Positions 22,813 to 32,246 of a stretch of DNA of 64,000 nucleotides are shown one piece after another. The notes beneath the pieces are model-generated. The model searched no databases and was not told the DNA's origin. It was given only the letters and a program-made list of their open reading frames with translations. How positions within the stretch are numbered: the first letter of the stretch is position 1; each line of letters opens with the position of its first letter. The position numbers and the translations under genes are program-made. The DNA lies in NCBI GenBank assembly GCA_045124505.1, contig JBGVLZ010000123.1:62001-126000 (forward strand), read 5' to 3'. Source of the DNA: RGIG7213 sp045124505 (GTDB lineage Bacteria > Bacillota > Clostridia > Oscillospirales > CAG-272).

Positions 22813-24494
22813 ACTCTTAACGCTCTTTCAAATTCAAAATAGAGCCTTCTGAAGCACTTCTTTAATTTTTCTTCTTCCACCTTTACGCACTGTCTGTCAT
22901 ACGTCAGAATACCGTTTGTTTCGTCCTCAACGTCCGACAACTGCGTTAATACCGTTGCACAGACTCCTCTGTGTACGGCAAGATATATTTCGTTTTCATA
23001 AAGGCAGTAAAGCTCTTCTGTAAGATCCTCTTTGCTTTTGAGTGTTCTGTATCCGTAATTATTTTTCGGATTGTAAATGTGCCCCTCCATAGGATAAGAA
23101 TATCCGCCGAATTCGGACAGTACACGCATCTTGCCTGCGCTTTTTTTCTTTATCTTCACGGGCTTGAAATAAACGTGCGGACTTTCAACGTCTGTATGCT
23201 TCGTTATGAACCAGCCCGATGCCGAATCCCATATTCTTGTGCTGTCGGCAGCTTTTGCCGTTTTGTACATTTCTTCTGTGGAATTTTGTCCCCAGCCCTC
23301 ATTGAATATCGTATAGTATATTATGCAGGGGTGATTGTAAAGGTGTTTTACCGTTTTTTTCATCGTGCTTTTGAAATTCTGCTTTGTGGCTGAATTTACA
23401 CGCTTGATGACACCTTTTTTCAAAAATACCGTCGGAAGCGCTGTGTCACGTATAAAGTTGTATTTTCCGTTGTTGACCATGTCCTGAAAGATGAGCATAC
23501 CGTATTTGTCACACATGTAGTAGAAAATTTCAGGCTCTATTTTTATATGCTTGCGGAGCATGTTAAATCCGAGCTCCTTCATTTTCAGAATGTCAAACTC
23601 AAAGCCTTCAGGTGTTGCAGGCAGGAAAATTCCGTCGCTGTAATACCCCTGGTCAAGCACGCCGTTTGCAAATATCGGCTTGCCGTTGAGGGTCATTCTC
23701 GGATATTCTCCTATCTGTGTTATGCCGACTTCCCGAAGCCCGAAATATGAGCGCACCTCGTCATCCTTCGTCTTAATGGTGATATCGTATAAATACGGAT
23801 CGTCGCATGACCAAAGGTGAGGGATTTCAGGCTCTATTCTGACTGTGTTTTCGGTAAAATTGTATTCTTTGCCGTCGCACAGAACTGTTTTTTCTTCGTT
23901 TTCACAGCCCATGATCTCGATCGTTGCGCCCTTCATGTCGGGCGTTATTTTAAGGCTCTTTATATATTCGCCCCTGACGGATTCAAGCCATACCGTCTGC
24001 CAGATGCCCGATACGGGCGTGTACCACATTCCGCCTCTTTTTTTGCGCTGTTTTCCGTAGGGAAGTGAGAGGTCAAGCGTATCTGTGACCTCTACTGTCA
24101 GCACGTTTTCACCGTCTTTCAGAACATTTGTTATTTCAAATGAAAAAGGTAAATATCCGCCGACGTTTTCACCGATAAGCGTGCTGTTCAAATATACCTT
24201 GCATATCTGGTCGCATGCGCCGAAGTTTATAAAAACACGTCCGAGATTGAAATTTTCATCAAGTGTAAACGTCTTTTTGTAAGTAAAATGCTCAAGATTG
24301 AAATTTTCCCAGCCGTCATATTCCGATATTCTTGACTGTGGAGGAAAGGGAACGATTATTTTTTTGCCGTCAAGCTCCCACTCTCCGTTAAGACAAAAAT
24401 AAGAATCACGCACTAACTGCGGACGGGGATAAACGGAGAAAAATTTGTCAGTCCTGTTTGTTTCAAACGGTGTTTTAAGTATATTGAACATCAT
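22809..24494 (-). CDS. Glycoside hydrolase family 2 enzyme
   Basis: A 561-residue GH2 enzyme (beta-galactosidase, beta-glucuronidase or beta-mannosidase type). The jelly-roll sugar-binding domain (about 30-180), Ig-like domain (about 180-265) and barrel (from about 265) are in order. The acid/base is Glu399 in IFNEGWGQ and the nucleophile Glu461 in LSEFGGYSYP. It is shorter than LacZ and lacks a signal peptide, so it is cytoplasmic. The PfkB kinase start overlaps its end. Substrate uncertain. Confidence 0.9.
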   Translation of the reverse strand: MMFNILKTPFETNRTDKFFSVYPRPQLVRDSYFCLNGEWELDGKKIIVPFPPQSRISEYDGWENFNLEHFTYKKTFTLDENFNLGRVFINFGACDQICKVYLNSTLIGENVGGYLPFSFEITNVLKDGENVLTVEVTDTLDLSLPYGKQRKKRGGMWYTPVSGIWQTVWLESVRGEYIKSLKITPDMKGATIEIMGCENEEKTVLCDGKEYNFTENTVRIEPEIPHLWSCDDPYLYDITIKTKDDEVRSYFGLREVGITQIGEYPRMTLNGKPIFANGVLDQGYYSDGIFLPATPEGFEFDILKMKELGFNMLRKHIKIEPEIFYYMCDKYGMLIFQDMVNNGKYNFIRDTALPTVFLKKGVIKRVNSATKQNFKSTMKKTVKHLYNHPCIIYYTIFNEGWGQNSTEEMYKTAKAADSTRIWDSASGWFITKHTDVESPHVYFKPVKIKKKSAGKMRVLSEFGGYSYPMEGHIYNPKNNYGYRTLKSKEDLTEELYCLYENEIYLAVHRGVCATVLTQLSDVEDETNGILTYDRQCVKVEEEKLKKCFRRLYFEFERALRV

Positions 24495-24805
24495 TTCACC
24501 TTCTTTGCAATTATCTGTTTGCTTGGCGTGTAGCCCTCGGGATATCCCGTTTCATACGATATATTTGTTATTTCCTCATAATAAACGGTCAGTGTATCTC
24601 CCTCTTTTATTCCGTCTGTGTCGTCCCATACAACACGGTACCATTCGCCGTCATTGTCTGCGGCGAAGAAGCAGTCATCTGTGACGGCATCGCATTTTTT
24701 CATGCTTTGTATGACTGTAAGCTCCATTTGGAGATATCCGCTGTCAGCGCAGGATACCAAAAATAAGATCAATACCGAAATGAAGACACAAAATATTTTT
24801 TTCAT
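24491..24805 (-). CDS. Small lipoprotein, unknown function
   Basis: A 104-residue lipoprotein: signal peptide MKKIFCVFISVLILFLVSC with lipobox VSC (Cys19), then about 85 residues with features of a small beta-barrel (YRVVWDDTDGIKEGDTLTVYYEEI), similar in pattern to DUF3221-like lipoproteins. CGGAG precedes ATG 24805. Its stop overlaps the GH2 start by four bases. Confidence 0.75.
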   Translation of the reverse strand: MKKIFCVFISVLILFLVSCADSGYLQMELTVIQSMKKCDAVTDDCFFAADNDGEWYRVVWDDTDGIKEGDTLTVYYEEITNISYETGYPEGYTPSKQIIAKKVK

Positions 24806-24830
24806 AATATAACTCCGAATAAAAACAAAA

Positions 24831-25271
24831 TTACTTAACGAACCTTTTTCTCTTTATCGGAAGCGCAAAAACGCATACGATACCCATAACTATTGCCGAG
24901 GCAAGCTTTACGGTGAGGAAAAGATAATTTCCCGCCTCTGTCATGTTGTCCATAAAGAAGTTGTAAGCCATGTAATATATCGCAGACCCCGGCACAAGCG
25001 GTATGATGCCCGTTATCAAAAATACCGATACGGGGCATTTTCTCACCACAGCCATGATCCGTGACATGAAAACAATGACGAGTGACGCAAAAAATGTAGC
25101 GTATACAGGGCCTGTCACACTGTCAAAAATGCAGTAAACAAGCCAGCTTGCCGCACCGCATATACCGCAGAATATATACTGCTTAATGGGAACGGAAAAA
25201 AGTATGCAAAATGCAACCGTTGCAAAAAAAGCGGCGATGCACTGAAGGGTATATTCCATAAAAATCTCCAT
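24831..25271 (-). CDS. Threonine/serine exporter small subunit (ThrE_2/YjjB type)
   Basis: A 146-residue protein with four membrane helices, matching the C-terminal (DUF3815) half of the ThrE exporter family; PLVPGSAIYYMAYNF carries the PxxPG signature. The partner half is encoded just upstream. The ATG at 25271 is only three bases from the AGGAGGG site; ATG 25259, with GGAG six bases upstream, may be the true start. Confidence 0.88.
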   Translation of the reverse strand: MEIFMEYTLQCIAAFFATVAFCILFSVPIKQYIFCGICGAASWLVYCIFDSVTGPVYATFFASLVIVFMSRIMAVVRKCPVSVFLITGIIPLVPGSAIYYMAYNFFMDNMTEAGNYLFLTVKLASAIVMGIVCVFALPIKRKRFVK

Positions 25272-25280
25272 AAGCCCTCC

Positions 25281-26078
25281 TTATGCCATACCGAAAAAGT
25301 TAAGCACGAGTATCGACACACCGACACCTATTGCAATGCCGAGCGCGACAACGATGGCATCAACCAGTCGTACAAGCCCCGATATGTAGTTTCCTGCGGC
25401 AATATCACGTATTGCATTCGTAAACGATACTCCCGGCACAAGCGGCATAAGACAGCCGATGAGCACACGGTCAAGCACGCCCACGCCGAGCACACCTGTG
25501 AAAATACCCGTAATAAGAGTCATAACTCCGCTGCATATGATATTTGTCAAAAGCCTCGACAGCTTTTTTTCATCAAGAAATACGACCGATGCGTAAAACA
25601 GAAATCCGACCACAAAAGCCACAGCCGAATCGAGGAATGAACCGCCGAACATATAAGCAAGTCCCATGGAAGCAAGCGCTGAGCCGAGCATCAGTATATA
25701 CGGCTTCGGCGGCTTCATCGCATCTATTTCGCAAAGACGTGAAAAAGCATCGTCAACATTTTTGTATTCCCCTCGCTCAATGGCACGGGAAAGGGAATTT
25801 ACAGCATCCACCTTGCCTAAATTCGTTGAAGCAAGAGGGATTGAGCGTATACGCAAAAAGTCATGTCTTGTAGGTACGTCAATGTGCTTTTCCGTGACGC
25901 CTGTTGTTAAAAATATGCCGTTTGCAACGGTGAATACTTCAAAATCGTGTATTCCGTACGATAACATAATATGGCGTATGGTGTCCTCAACTCTGACGAT
26001 GTCAGCGCCCGACTGAAGCAGGATCTTGCCTGCATACGATGCCATATCCATTGTTTTGGAAATATTTTCGTCTATCAA
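25281..26078 (-). CDS. Threonine/serine exporter large subunit (ThrE_1/YjjP type)
   Basis: A 265-residue DUF1212 protein: soluble N-terminal half (LLQSGADIVRVEDTIRHIM) and five membrane helices, with CLMPLVPGVSFTNAIRDIAAGNYISG as the signature. Paired with the downstream YjjB-like protein it would form a split ThrE-type exporter. The start is a TTG at 26078 with AAGGAG nine bases upstream; the TTG overlaps the TGA of the regulator gene, a sign of coupling. Confidence 0.9.
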   Translation of the reverse strand: MIDENISKTMDMASYAGKILLQSGADIVRVEDTIRHIMLSYGIHDFEVFTVANGIFLTTGVTEKHIDVPTRHDFLRIRSIPLASTNLGKVDAVNSLSRAIERGEYKNVDDAFSRLCEIDAMKPPKPYILMLGSALASMGLAYMFGGSFLDSAVAFVVGFLFYASVVFLDEKKLSRLLTNIICSGVMTLITGIFTGVLGVGVLDRVLIGCLMPLVPGVSFTNAIRDIAAGNYISGLVRLVDAIVVALGIAIGVGVSILVLNFFGMA

Positions 26079-26647
26079 TTCAGTTTTCTCCTTGCTTCAA
26101 CGGCAACGCCTGCGGTAAATTCGCTGGCTCTTTCATCATCAACCGTTAAAATTTCACCGTCTTTACTTTCGGAAATAAATACGGCAAAATTTCCGCTTTG
26201 TCTGTACCGTCTTATAAATGCACCGTTTTCCGTGCGGATCAGCACCAGATCGTTATCATCTGCATAATTCTGACGGTGTATAAGATATAATGTGTCACCG
26301 TCTTCAAAAAAGAAATATTCGTTTGAAAAGCGCACGTATGCACAGTCATACCGTATGATGTTGTCAGCAGTCACGCACGGACCTTCTTTTAAAAGCGTGT
26401 TTATAACGGGTATTTTTGAGGGGGAGGGCGCATCCTTGTATGAGGTGCCGTAGCCGTTTATCATCATATCGACCGTCACGGAAAAATACTCCGCTATCAT
26501 CGGCATGTATTTTAAATACGAGCTGCTTTTGCCCGATTTCCAGTCCGAAACGGCAGAGGACGAAAGTCCTAAATATTCGAGAAACTCACCCTGCTTGCGG
26601 GTATCTTTTTTAAGATATTCAAGTACTGTTTTGAGTATTTTATCCAT
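26075..26647 (-). CDS. XRE-type regulator with degenerate S24-like C-terminal domain
   Basis: A 190-residue predicted DNA-binding protein. Residues 8-62 form a helix-turn-helix (KQGEFLEYLGLSSSAVSDWKSGKSS). The C-terminal half resembles the LexA/CI S24 fold (VRFSNEYFFFEDGDTLYLIHRQ...DDNDLVLIRTENGAFIRRY) but lacks the catalytic Ser motif (GxSM), so self-cleavage is not expected. GGAGGTG before ATG 26647 lies within the end of capA. Overlap with capA and the exporter gene suggests it controls export or cell-wall genes. Confidence 0.78.
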   Translation of the reverse strand: MDKILKTVLEYLKKDTRKQGEFLEYLGLSSSAVSDWKSGKSSSYLKYMPMIAEYFSVTVDMMINGYGTSYKDAPSPSKIPVINTLLKEGPCVTADNIIRYDCAYVRFSNEYFFFEDGDTLYLIHRQNYADDNDLVLIRTENGAFIRRYRQSGNFAVFISESKDGEILTVDDERASEFTAGVAVEARRKLN

Positions 26648-27884
26648 TCGTCACACCTCCGTCTGCTTTGAGATAATCGGGTAAAAATTCCTCCGTTATC
26701 ACATTTGTTACCATCTTGTATGCATTTTTGACCGTTACATTGTCACCCTTGCCGTTGCTGTGGTGACTTTTTGCCATATTATCGGTAAGGTCCGAAAGCA
26801 GATAAAGTGCGGTGTTTTTGTATCCCGCTGTCTGATGGCAGAAGGTGGGAATACAGCCTGCATTTTTAATGTACGGACGCTTATTTTCCTCACAAACTAT
26901 ATCGAAGCTTGCCATTATTCCGACCATGTTTCGGAGTCTGTCCTGGTTGTTTATGCCGTTTCCGAGGGAATAATAGCAAAGCGTTTTGTTACCGCTTTCA
27001 CCGTTTATCCATTCAATGGGCTGAATTACGTGTGGGTGGTGACCGAGGATGACATCGACACCTAAATTTGCCAAAAGCTGTGAGTAATGCGTCTGCAGAT
27101 CACTAAGCTTTGATTTGTTTTCTTCTCCCCAGTGCATCGATACGATTATAAAGTCGGATACCTCATGCGCTTTTTTGACATCTCTTGTTATTCTGTCCTC
27201 ATCTATAAGCGGTACGACCGCATCGCTTGAGGATGACGGCTTTATATTTGTGCCGTACGTGTATGCCAAAAATGATATTTTGACACCCTCACATTCAAGC
27301 ACACGTATCTGTGATGCATCGTCCTCGTTTTTGTATGCACCGAGAGTCACAGCGCCGAGTGTATTTGTAAATTCAAGCATATCCTCAAGACCTTGTGAAT
27401 TTTGGTCAAGCACATGGTTGTTTGCAAAGCATATGACATCGAAGCCGAGGGTAACAAGGTCATGCCCCATCTGTCCGGGTGTATTGAACTGCGGATAATT
27501 ATGATATCCGTATTTCTCACCGCACATTGGCGTTTCCTGGTTTACAAACGCAATATCTGCGTTTTTTATAACGCTTGCAACGCTTTTATATTTCGGTAAA
27601 AAATCATATTTTCCGTTTGATAACAGCGACTGCTTGAATATCGGACTGTGAATGAGATTGTCGCCCATGCCCACAAAACTTATAACAACAGGCTCCTTCG
27701 GGATGCTTAAAACAGGCTGTGTCGTTTCCGTTTCGGGCACCTCGGTAACGATTTCCGTCACCTTGTCCGTTTCGGGTGCTTCTGTCACATTATCCGCCGT
27801 ATCCGTTATTTGCGGTATGTTTTCGGTACATGATGAAAGCAAAAATATAAAAATAAGCGATAGTGCCAAAATTGTTTTTTTCAT
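26640..27884 (-). CDS. CapA/PGA_cap family metallophosphatase-like lipoprotein
   Basis: A 414-residue lipoprotein (signal peptide with lipobox SSC, Cys19; Thr/Glu/Val-rich linker to about 65) with a CapA-type fold. Motifs VGMGDNLIHS, FVNQETPM, CFANNHVLDQ, SMHWGEE and GHHPHVIQP are all present and supply metal ligands. CapA homologues are tied to poly-gamma-glutamate or capsule processing, but most lone copies are uncharacterised. It heads a cluster running to yqeG and has its own promoter. Confidence 0.88.
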   Translation of the reverse strand: MKKTILALSLIFIFLLSSCTENIPQITDTADNVTEAPETDKVTEIVTEVPETETTQPVLSIPKEPVVISFVGMGDNLIHSPIFKQSLLSNGKYDFLPKYKSVASVIKNADIAFVNQETPMCGEKYGYHNYPQFNTPGQMGHDLVTLGFDVICFANNHVLDQNSQGLEDMLEFTNTLGAVTLGAYKNEDDASQIRVLECEGVKISFLAYTYGTNIKPSSSSDAVVPLIDEDRITRDVKKAHEVSDFIIVSMHWGEENKSKLSDLQTHYSQLLANLGVDVILGHHPHVIQPIEWINGESGNKTLCYYSLGNGINNQDRLRNMVGIMASFDIVCEENKRPYIKNAGCIPTFCHQTAGYKNTALYLLSDLTDNMAKSHHSNGKGDNVTVKNAYKMVTNVITEEFLPDYLKADGGVTNG

Positions 27885-27918
27885 GATAATTGCTCATTTC
27901 ACAATAGTATTTCAGTTT

Positions 27919-27947
27919 AGTATAACAGATATTAAAACAGTATTCAA
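27919..27947 (-). promoter_or_regulatory. Sigma-A promoter for capA-like gene
   Basis: Minus strand TTGAAT (27942-27947), 17-base spacer, TATACT (27919-27924). Confidence 0.75.
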
Positions 27948-27997
27948 GGGGGTATGTGAAAAAATATAAGGTATAAATAAAATTAATTACGTGTATA

Positions 27998-28026
27998 TTG
28001 ATTTTTTTCTGTGTGTGTGATAAAAT
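27998..28026 (+). promoter_or_regulatory. Extended -10 promoter for malQ
   Basis: TTGATT (27998-28003), 17-base spacer, TGATAAAAT giving -10 TAAAAT (28021-28026). Back to back with the capA promoter. Confidence 0.75.
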
Positions 28027-28083
28027 AATATCGGTATTAATTACCGTAAGCGAAAATAAATCAGTATCAAGGGTGAAAATGAA

Positions 28084-29574
28084 ATGAAAAGACAAAGCGG
28101 AGTTCTTATGAATATATCCTCGCTTCCGTCACCTTACGGAATCGGTGTTATAGGAAAAGAAGCGGAGGAGTTTGCGAAAAAAATAAAGGAAATGGGATTT
28201 TCCAAATGGCAGATACTGCCTTTGAATCCCCCCGGGGCAGGTAACAGCCCATATTCGTCAGACGGTGCATTTGCGGGAAATATTTTGTATATCGATCCCG
28301 AAAAGCTTGAACAAGACGGACTCGTTACAAATGATGACGTTAAAGAATGTATATACGACATCACACCGTACAGGGTAGATTATGATGCGGTGAAAGAAAA
28401 AAAACTCACGCTTTTGAAAAAAGCATACGAAAATATAACAGACGAATACAAAAACGGTACGAAGGCATTTTTAAGAAAGCCTGAAAATTTCAATTATGCG
28501 TACTTCAAGGCTTTGAAGGAGCATTTCGGCGGTGAACCGTTCTACAATTGGAAAAAGGAATACAAGGTAAGATCGCTTGCCGAGGAGCATAAGAGTGAAT
28601 TCAAGGATGAAATATTCTTCCACGGTTTTTGTATGTATGTTTTCATGCGCCAGTGGAAGGAATTCAAAAAGACAGTCAATAAGCTCGGAATTGAAATAAT
28701 AGGCGATATGCCCATTTACGTCAATCTTGACTCAGCAGACGTCTGGGCGCACACAGATCTGTTTTTGCTTAACAAAAACACCTTCCGTCCCCAGCTTGTT
28801 GCAGGCGTTCCGCCGGATTATTTTTCCGAGGACGGACAGCTTTGGGGCAATCCCTTATTCGATTGGAATGCTATGGAAGCGGATGGCTTTAATTGGTGGG
28901 TAGAGCGAATTGCCAACAGCCTTTCCCTTTACGATACGCTCAGAATAGACCATTTCAGAGGTATTGCTTCCTTCTGGGCGGTCGGCGCAAAGGAAAAAAC
29001 GGCACGAAACGGAAAATGGAAAAAGGGACCCGGCATGAAGCTGTTTGATGCGGACAACAGCAGAATAAAAAATCCCTCAATTATCGCAGAGGATCTTGGC
29101 GAGTTCGGACGCGACGTCGAACAGCTCCTTAAAGATACGGGCTTTGCCGGTATGCGTGTAATTCAGTTTGGATTTGACGGTAAGGATAATTCACATCTGC
29201 CGCAAAATTACCCCAAAAACTGTATTGCGTACACAGGTACGCATGACAATGACACATCCCTTGGCTGGCTTTATTCGATCGCAGAGGATGAAACGAGAAA
29301 GCTCGTGCTCGATTACTGCGGATTCAAGGATCATAATTGGGGTGAGGGCGGATTTTATTCAAGATCTGTAAGATCGATTATCGAAGCCGTCTGGAGATCC
29401 CCCGCCGCACTTGCGATAGTTCCCGTACAGGATATGTGCGGATTCGGCACGGATACGAGAATAAACACACCCGGCACACCTGACGGCAACTGGGAAGTCC
29501 GTTTCACAAAAGAACAGCTCAACAGCATAGATGGTGATTACTTCAAACGCATAAACACGGTTTTTGTCCGTTAA
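28084..29574 (+). CDS. malQ: 4-alpha-glucanotransferase (amylomaltase, GH77)
   Basis: A 496-residue GH77 enzyme that moves alpha-1,4-glucan segments between maltodextrins. Starts KRQSGVLMNISSLPSPYGIG. The nucleophile is Asp289 in DTLRIDHFRG and the acid/base Glu336 in IIAEDLG; TGTHDND is the third conserved block. Cytoplasmic. Monocistronic with an extended -10 promoter; a GTAGGGCGGGGG repeat follows the stop by 27 bases. No glycogen or maltose genes are nearby. Confidence 0.96.
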   Translation: MKRQSGVLMNISSLPSPYGIGVIGKEAEEFAKKIKEMGFSKWQILPLNPPGAGNSPYSSDGAFAGNILYIDPEKLEQDGLVTNDDVKECIYDITPYRVDYDAVKEKKLTLLKKAYENITDEYKNGTKAFLRKPENFNYAYFKALKEHFGGEPFYNWKKEYKVRSLAEEHKSEFKDEIFFHGFCMYVFMRQWKEFKKTVNKLGIEIIGDMPIYVNLDSADVWAHTDLFLLNKNTFRPQLVAGVPPDYFSEDGQLWGNPLFDWNAMEADGFNWWVERIANSLSLYDTLRIDHFRGIASFWAVGAKEKTARNGKWKKGPGMKLFDADNSRIKNPSIIAEDLGEFGRDVEQLLKDTGFAGMRVIQFGFDGKDNSHLPQNYPKNCIAYTGTHDNDTSLGWLYSIAEDETRKLVLDYCGFKDHNWGEGGFYSRSVRSIIEAVWRSPAALAIVPVQDMCGFGTDTRINTPGTPDGNWEVRFTKEQLNSIDGDYFKRINTVFVR

Positions 29575-29601
29575 TATGTATTTTAATGTGATGGTCGTAT
29601 C

Positions 29602-29626
29602 GTAGGGCGGGGGCTTGCTCCCGCCG
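29602..29626. repeat. GTAGGGCGGGGG modular repeat
   Basis: Full unit placed between malQ and the next ribosome site, without its usual linker. Confidence 0.85.
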
Positions 29627-29658
29627 AATGATGAGTATTGACTTTTGAAAGGAAAAAC

Positions 29659-30342
29659 GTGCGTTATTTTAAATATAAAAACACAGATAAAAACGAAAAA
29701 AATGCATTCAAAGAGCAATACAAGACCCTAACCGTAGAGGAAAAACGCATATTCCGCAAAAAACGAATGCTGGAAAAATGCGGTTGTTTCCTGATGATTT
29801 TGATTTTTTCCCTGACGGTTGGATTGGGATGCTTTTTAATTAATTTGATACCGACACCGTCAAGCTTGGTTTTTGAGATACTTTTGATAATTGTAAAAGC
29901 AGTATTCTATCCAGTATTGCTTTTTTTAAGCTTGGTGTTTTCGGCTGTTTTGAGCATACCCGCTTGGGAAAAAGCCGATTCGCTTAACGTTCCCAAAATG
30001 AAAAAAGAAACACTTTTAAAAGCAAGTGCGCATCTGCGTGATTATTACGGATTTAATGAACCTTACATAATAACGAAATGCTTTGATTCGACGGATAAAA
30101 AATTTATCGACTGCGACGTGTGCATTTTTGTATGCAACAATGAACTGCGTATAACGAAAGATATAGTACACGGCTTTTTGCATGGCGAAAAAGACCTCGG
30201 ATGTTATGCCTTTAAAGCAGATGAAATAACGCTCTCAAAACAAATTGACGAGGCATGCTTGCGCTGTGAGCTTTCAACGAAAGATCTTACTTTTCTGCTC
30301 GGTTACAGGGCAAAAAAGTATATTGAGGAAAATTTTATTTAA
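29659..30342 (+). CDS. Two-helix membrane protein, unknown function
   Basis: A 227-residue protein with a basic, Lys-rich N-terminus (to about 45), two membrane helices (about 45-68 and 75-105) and a 120-residue cytoplasmic C-terminal part (YYGFNEPYIITKCFDSTDKKFIDCDVCIF...). I start at GTG 29659 because GAAAGGA is eight bases upstream. It resembles no family I can name. Followed by a strong bidirectional terminator. Confidence 0.65.
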   Translation: MRYFKYKNTDKNEKNAFKEQYKTLTVEEKRIFRKKRMLEKCGCFLMILIFSLTVGLGCFLINLIPTPSSLVFEILLIIVKAVFYPVLLFLSLVFSAVLSIPAWEKADSLNVPKMKKETLLKASAHLRDYYGFNEPYIITKCFDSTDKKFIDCDVCIFVCNNELRITKDIVHGFLHGEKDLGCYAFKADEITLSKQIDEACLRCELSTKDLTFLLGYRAKKYIEENFI

Positions 30343-30351
30343 AACAATAAA

Positions 30352-30384
30352 AGATCTCCCAACGGGTTTTCCGTTGGGAGATCT
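30352..30384. terminator. Bidirectional terminator
   Basis: Fourteen-base perfect arms AGATCTCCCAACGG (30352-30365) and CCGTTGGGAGATCT (30371-30384) between convergent genes; A-rich on the left and T/A-rich on the right. Confidence 0.85.
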
Positions 30385-30400
30385 GCTTATATACTATAAA

Positions 30401-32194
30401 TTACGAAGCAGAAGTTTCAAGGAATTTTTCGTAATCCTTGAGCTTTGCCTTTTCAAATATTCTTGCACCGAATATTGTTGAATCAACCTTGGAAAGATCA
30501 TCCGAAATAAGATAATATTCTGTGTTGAACTGAAGCGGGATGATCGCCATGTCTTCCATCAAAAGCTTTTCAGCTTCTGAAAGCTTTGCAGCTCTTTCGG
30601 AGGAGTAGGGCTTGAGTGCAAGCGCTTCTTTGATAAGTGCGCTGTAAGCTTCGCCTGTGTAGCCTGAAATGTTGGGCTTAGCAGAGTAATCATTGTTAAG
30701 TGTATCACGTGCCGCACCGCTGTATTCTATAGCGAAGGGAGCGAGCGTACCGATAGCATCCGTTGAGTTTGACTGATAGTCAATGGAAAGAATATCGTAG
30801 TCGCCTTCTTCAATTGCTTTTGCGTAATCATCTCTGCCAAGTGCCTTGACAGTAACGCTGAAGCCGAGCTGCTTCCACTGTTCCTTAGCGTACTCTGCAA
30901 CGAGCTTATCAACACCGTTCAACGTGTAATCTCTGCAAACGAGCTTGATATCCTTCGATTCAATCGAAGCACCCTTGATAAGAGATTTTGCTTCGTCGAT
31001 GTTTGCGGTTGTTGCGAGAATATTGCCCTGTGCTTCACGGAATGAAGTACCTTCCTTTGTGTTGTAAACGGGGGAAGGAACAATACCTGTAGCGGGCTTG
31101 TTTATTCCGCCTGTGATCGAAACGATATGGTCACGGTCAAGTGCGAGAGAAAGCGCACGGCGGACTTCAGCCGAATCAAATGTTTTGTTTGAACGGTTGA
31201 ACATAAATGTATGTGTTGAGAAAAGATCGGAAATTTTGAGTTCCTTGCGGTTTGCTTCAATCTGGTCCAAAGGAAGATTGGAAAGGTAGAATATCTCACC
31301 GTTGTTGAATGCATCGAGCAAGCCCTGAAGACCCGAACCGTCACGTCCGAGATATTCATAGTGAACAACGATCTTGTGAGGCTTAACGTACTTAAGCTCG
31401 TTTTCGCCGTCCTCACCCTTGAGTCTGTAATATTTGTTACGTTCAAGGATGTAAGTGCTGTTTTCCTTTTCATCATCCATTGTCTTGATGACGAACTTAC
31501 CGTTTGTAACCATCATTGTTGCCTTTGTAGCCCATGTGGGGTCGCAAAGCATCTGGTCGTTTTCGTCGTACTGAACAACACCGTCGTCGTCTGTCAAAGG
31601 CTTACTTACCTTATCTTCACGAAGCGGAACGAGCGCAGGGGAAGCAAGAAGCTCAAGAAAATGATCGTAGTCGATAGGACCTTCAAATTCTATTTCGATC
31701 AGGTTGCTGTCGGGAGCTGTGATACCGACGTCGTCAATGCTTACACCTGCAACGCCTTCCTTAGCGGGCTTAGCGTTCTTTATATCGTAAAGAAGAACTG
31801 CCGCATCGCTGGAGAAGTCGGGCTGGAGTATACGCTTCCAAGCAAAGATGAAATCATCGGCACTTACAGGTGTACCGTCGCTCCATTTTGTGCTCTTGAG
31901 CTTGATGAGCATCTTGTACTCATCTCTGTCTTCGTCTTCATTGATCGTGATGTCGTCAGCGATAGCGTTTTCAACATCGCCGTCAGCGTTGATTCTTGTG
32001 ATACCCTCATACAAAATACCGAGCATCTTTACAGCGTCAGCATCCTTATATGCGGTTGCGGGGTCAAAATTTTTAATTTCCGAAGAAAGAAACATATGTA
32101 TGATTGCGCCGTTATCATTTTCGGCACGGCCGCAGGCACAAAGCGCGGACAGAGCAAAAACAAGGCACAACAACAGTGCTACAATTCTCTTCAT
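30401..32194 (-). CDS. Peptide ABC transporter substrate-binding lipoprotein (OppA/DppA type)
   Basis: A 597-residue family 5 solute-binding protein: signal peptide with lipobox LCAC (Cys21), then the family pattern LYEGITRINADGDVENAIADD, KWSDGTPVSADDFIFAWKRIL and, in the second lobe, VRRALSLALDRDHIV. It captures peptides at the outer face of the membrane. No permease or ATPase genes are adjacent, so it is an orphan component. AAGGAGG before ATG 32194, good promoter at 32247-32275. Monocistronic. Confidence 0.92.
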   Translation of the reverse strand: MKRIVALLLCLVFALSALCACGRAENDNGAIIHMFLSSEIKNFDPATAYKDADAVKMLGILYEGITRINADGDVENAIADDITINEDEDRDEYKMLIKLKSTKWSDGTPVSADDFIFAWKRILQPDFSSDAAVLLYDIKNAKPAKEGVAGVSIDDVGITAPDSNLIEIEFEGPIDYDHFLELLASPALVPLREDKVSKPLTDDDGVVQYDENDQMLCDPTWATKATMMVTNGKFVIKTMDDEKENSTYILERNKYYRLKGEDGENELKYVKPHKIVVHYEYLGRDGSGLQGLLDAFNNGEIFYLSNLPLDQIEANRKELKISDLFSTHTFMFNRSNKTFDSAEVRRALSLALDRDHIVSITGGINKPATGIVPSPVYNTKEGTSFREAQGNILATTANIDEAKSLIKGASIESKDIKLVCRDYTLNGVDKLVAEYAKEQWKQLGFSVTVKALGRDDYAKAIEEGDYDILSIDYQSNSTDAIGTLAPFAIEYSGAARDTLNNDYSAKPNISGYTGEAYSALIKEALALKPYSSERAAKLSEAEKLLMEDMAIIPLQFNTEYYLISDDLSKVDSTIFGARIFEKAKLKDYEKFLETSAS

Positions 32195-32246
32195 TGATCA
32201 GAAACCTCCTTGGATTCTTACGAGTAATAAAATGTTTTACTCTGCT

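Noticed and set aside
22971..23393. 140-residue plus-strand frame inside the GH2 gene
   Set aside because: Antisense shadow lacking a ribosome site; the GH2 catalytic residues support the minus-strand gene.
31361..32197. 278-residue plus-strand frame over the peptide-binding protein gene
   Set aside because: Antisense to a well-supported lipoprotein; Cys/Val-rich sequence is typical of shadow frames, and no ribosome site is seen.
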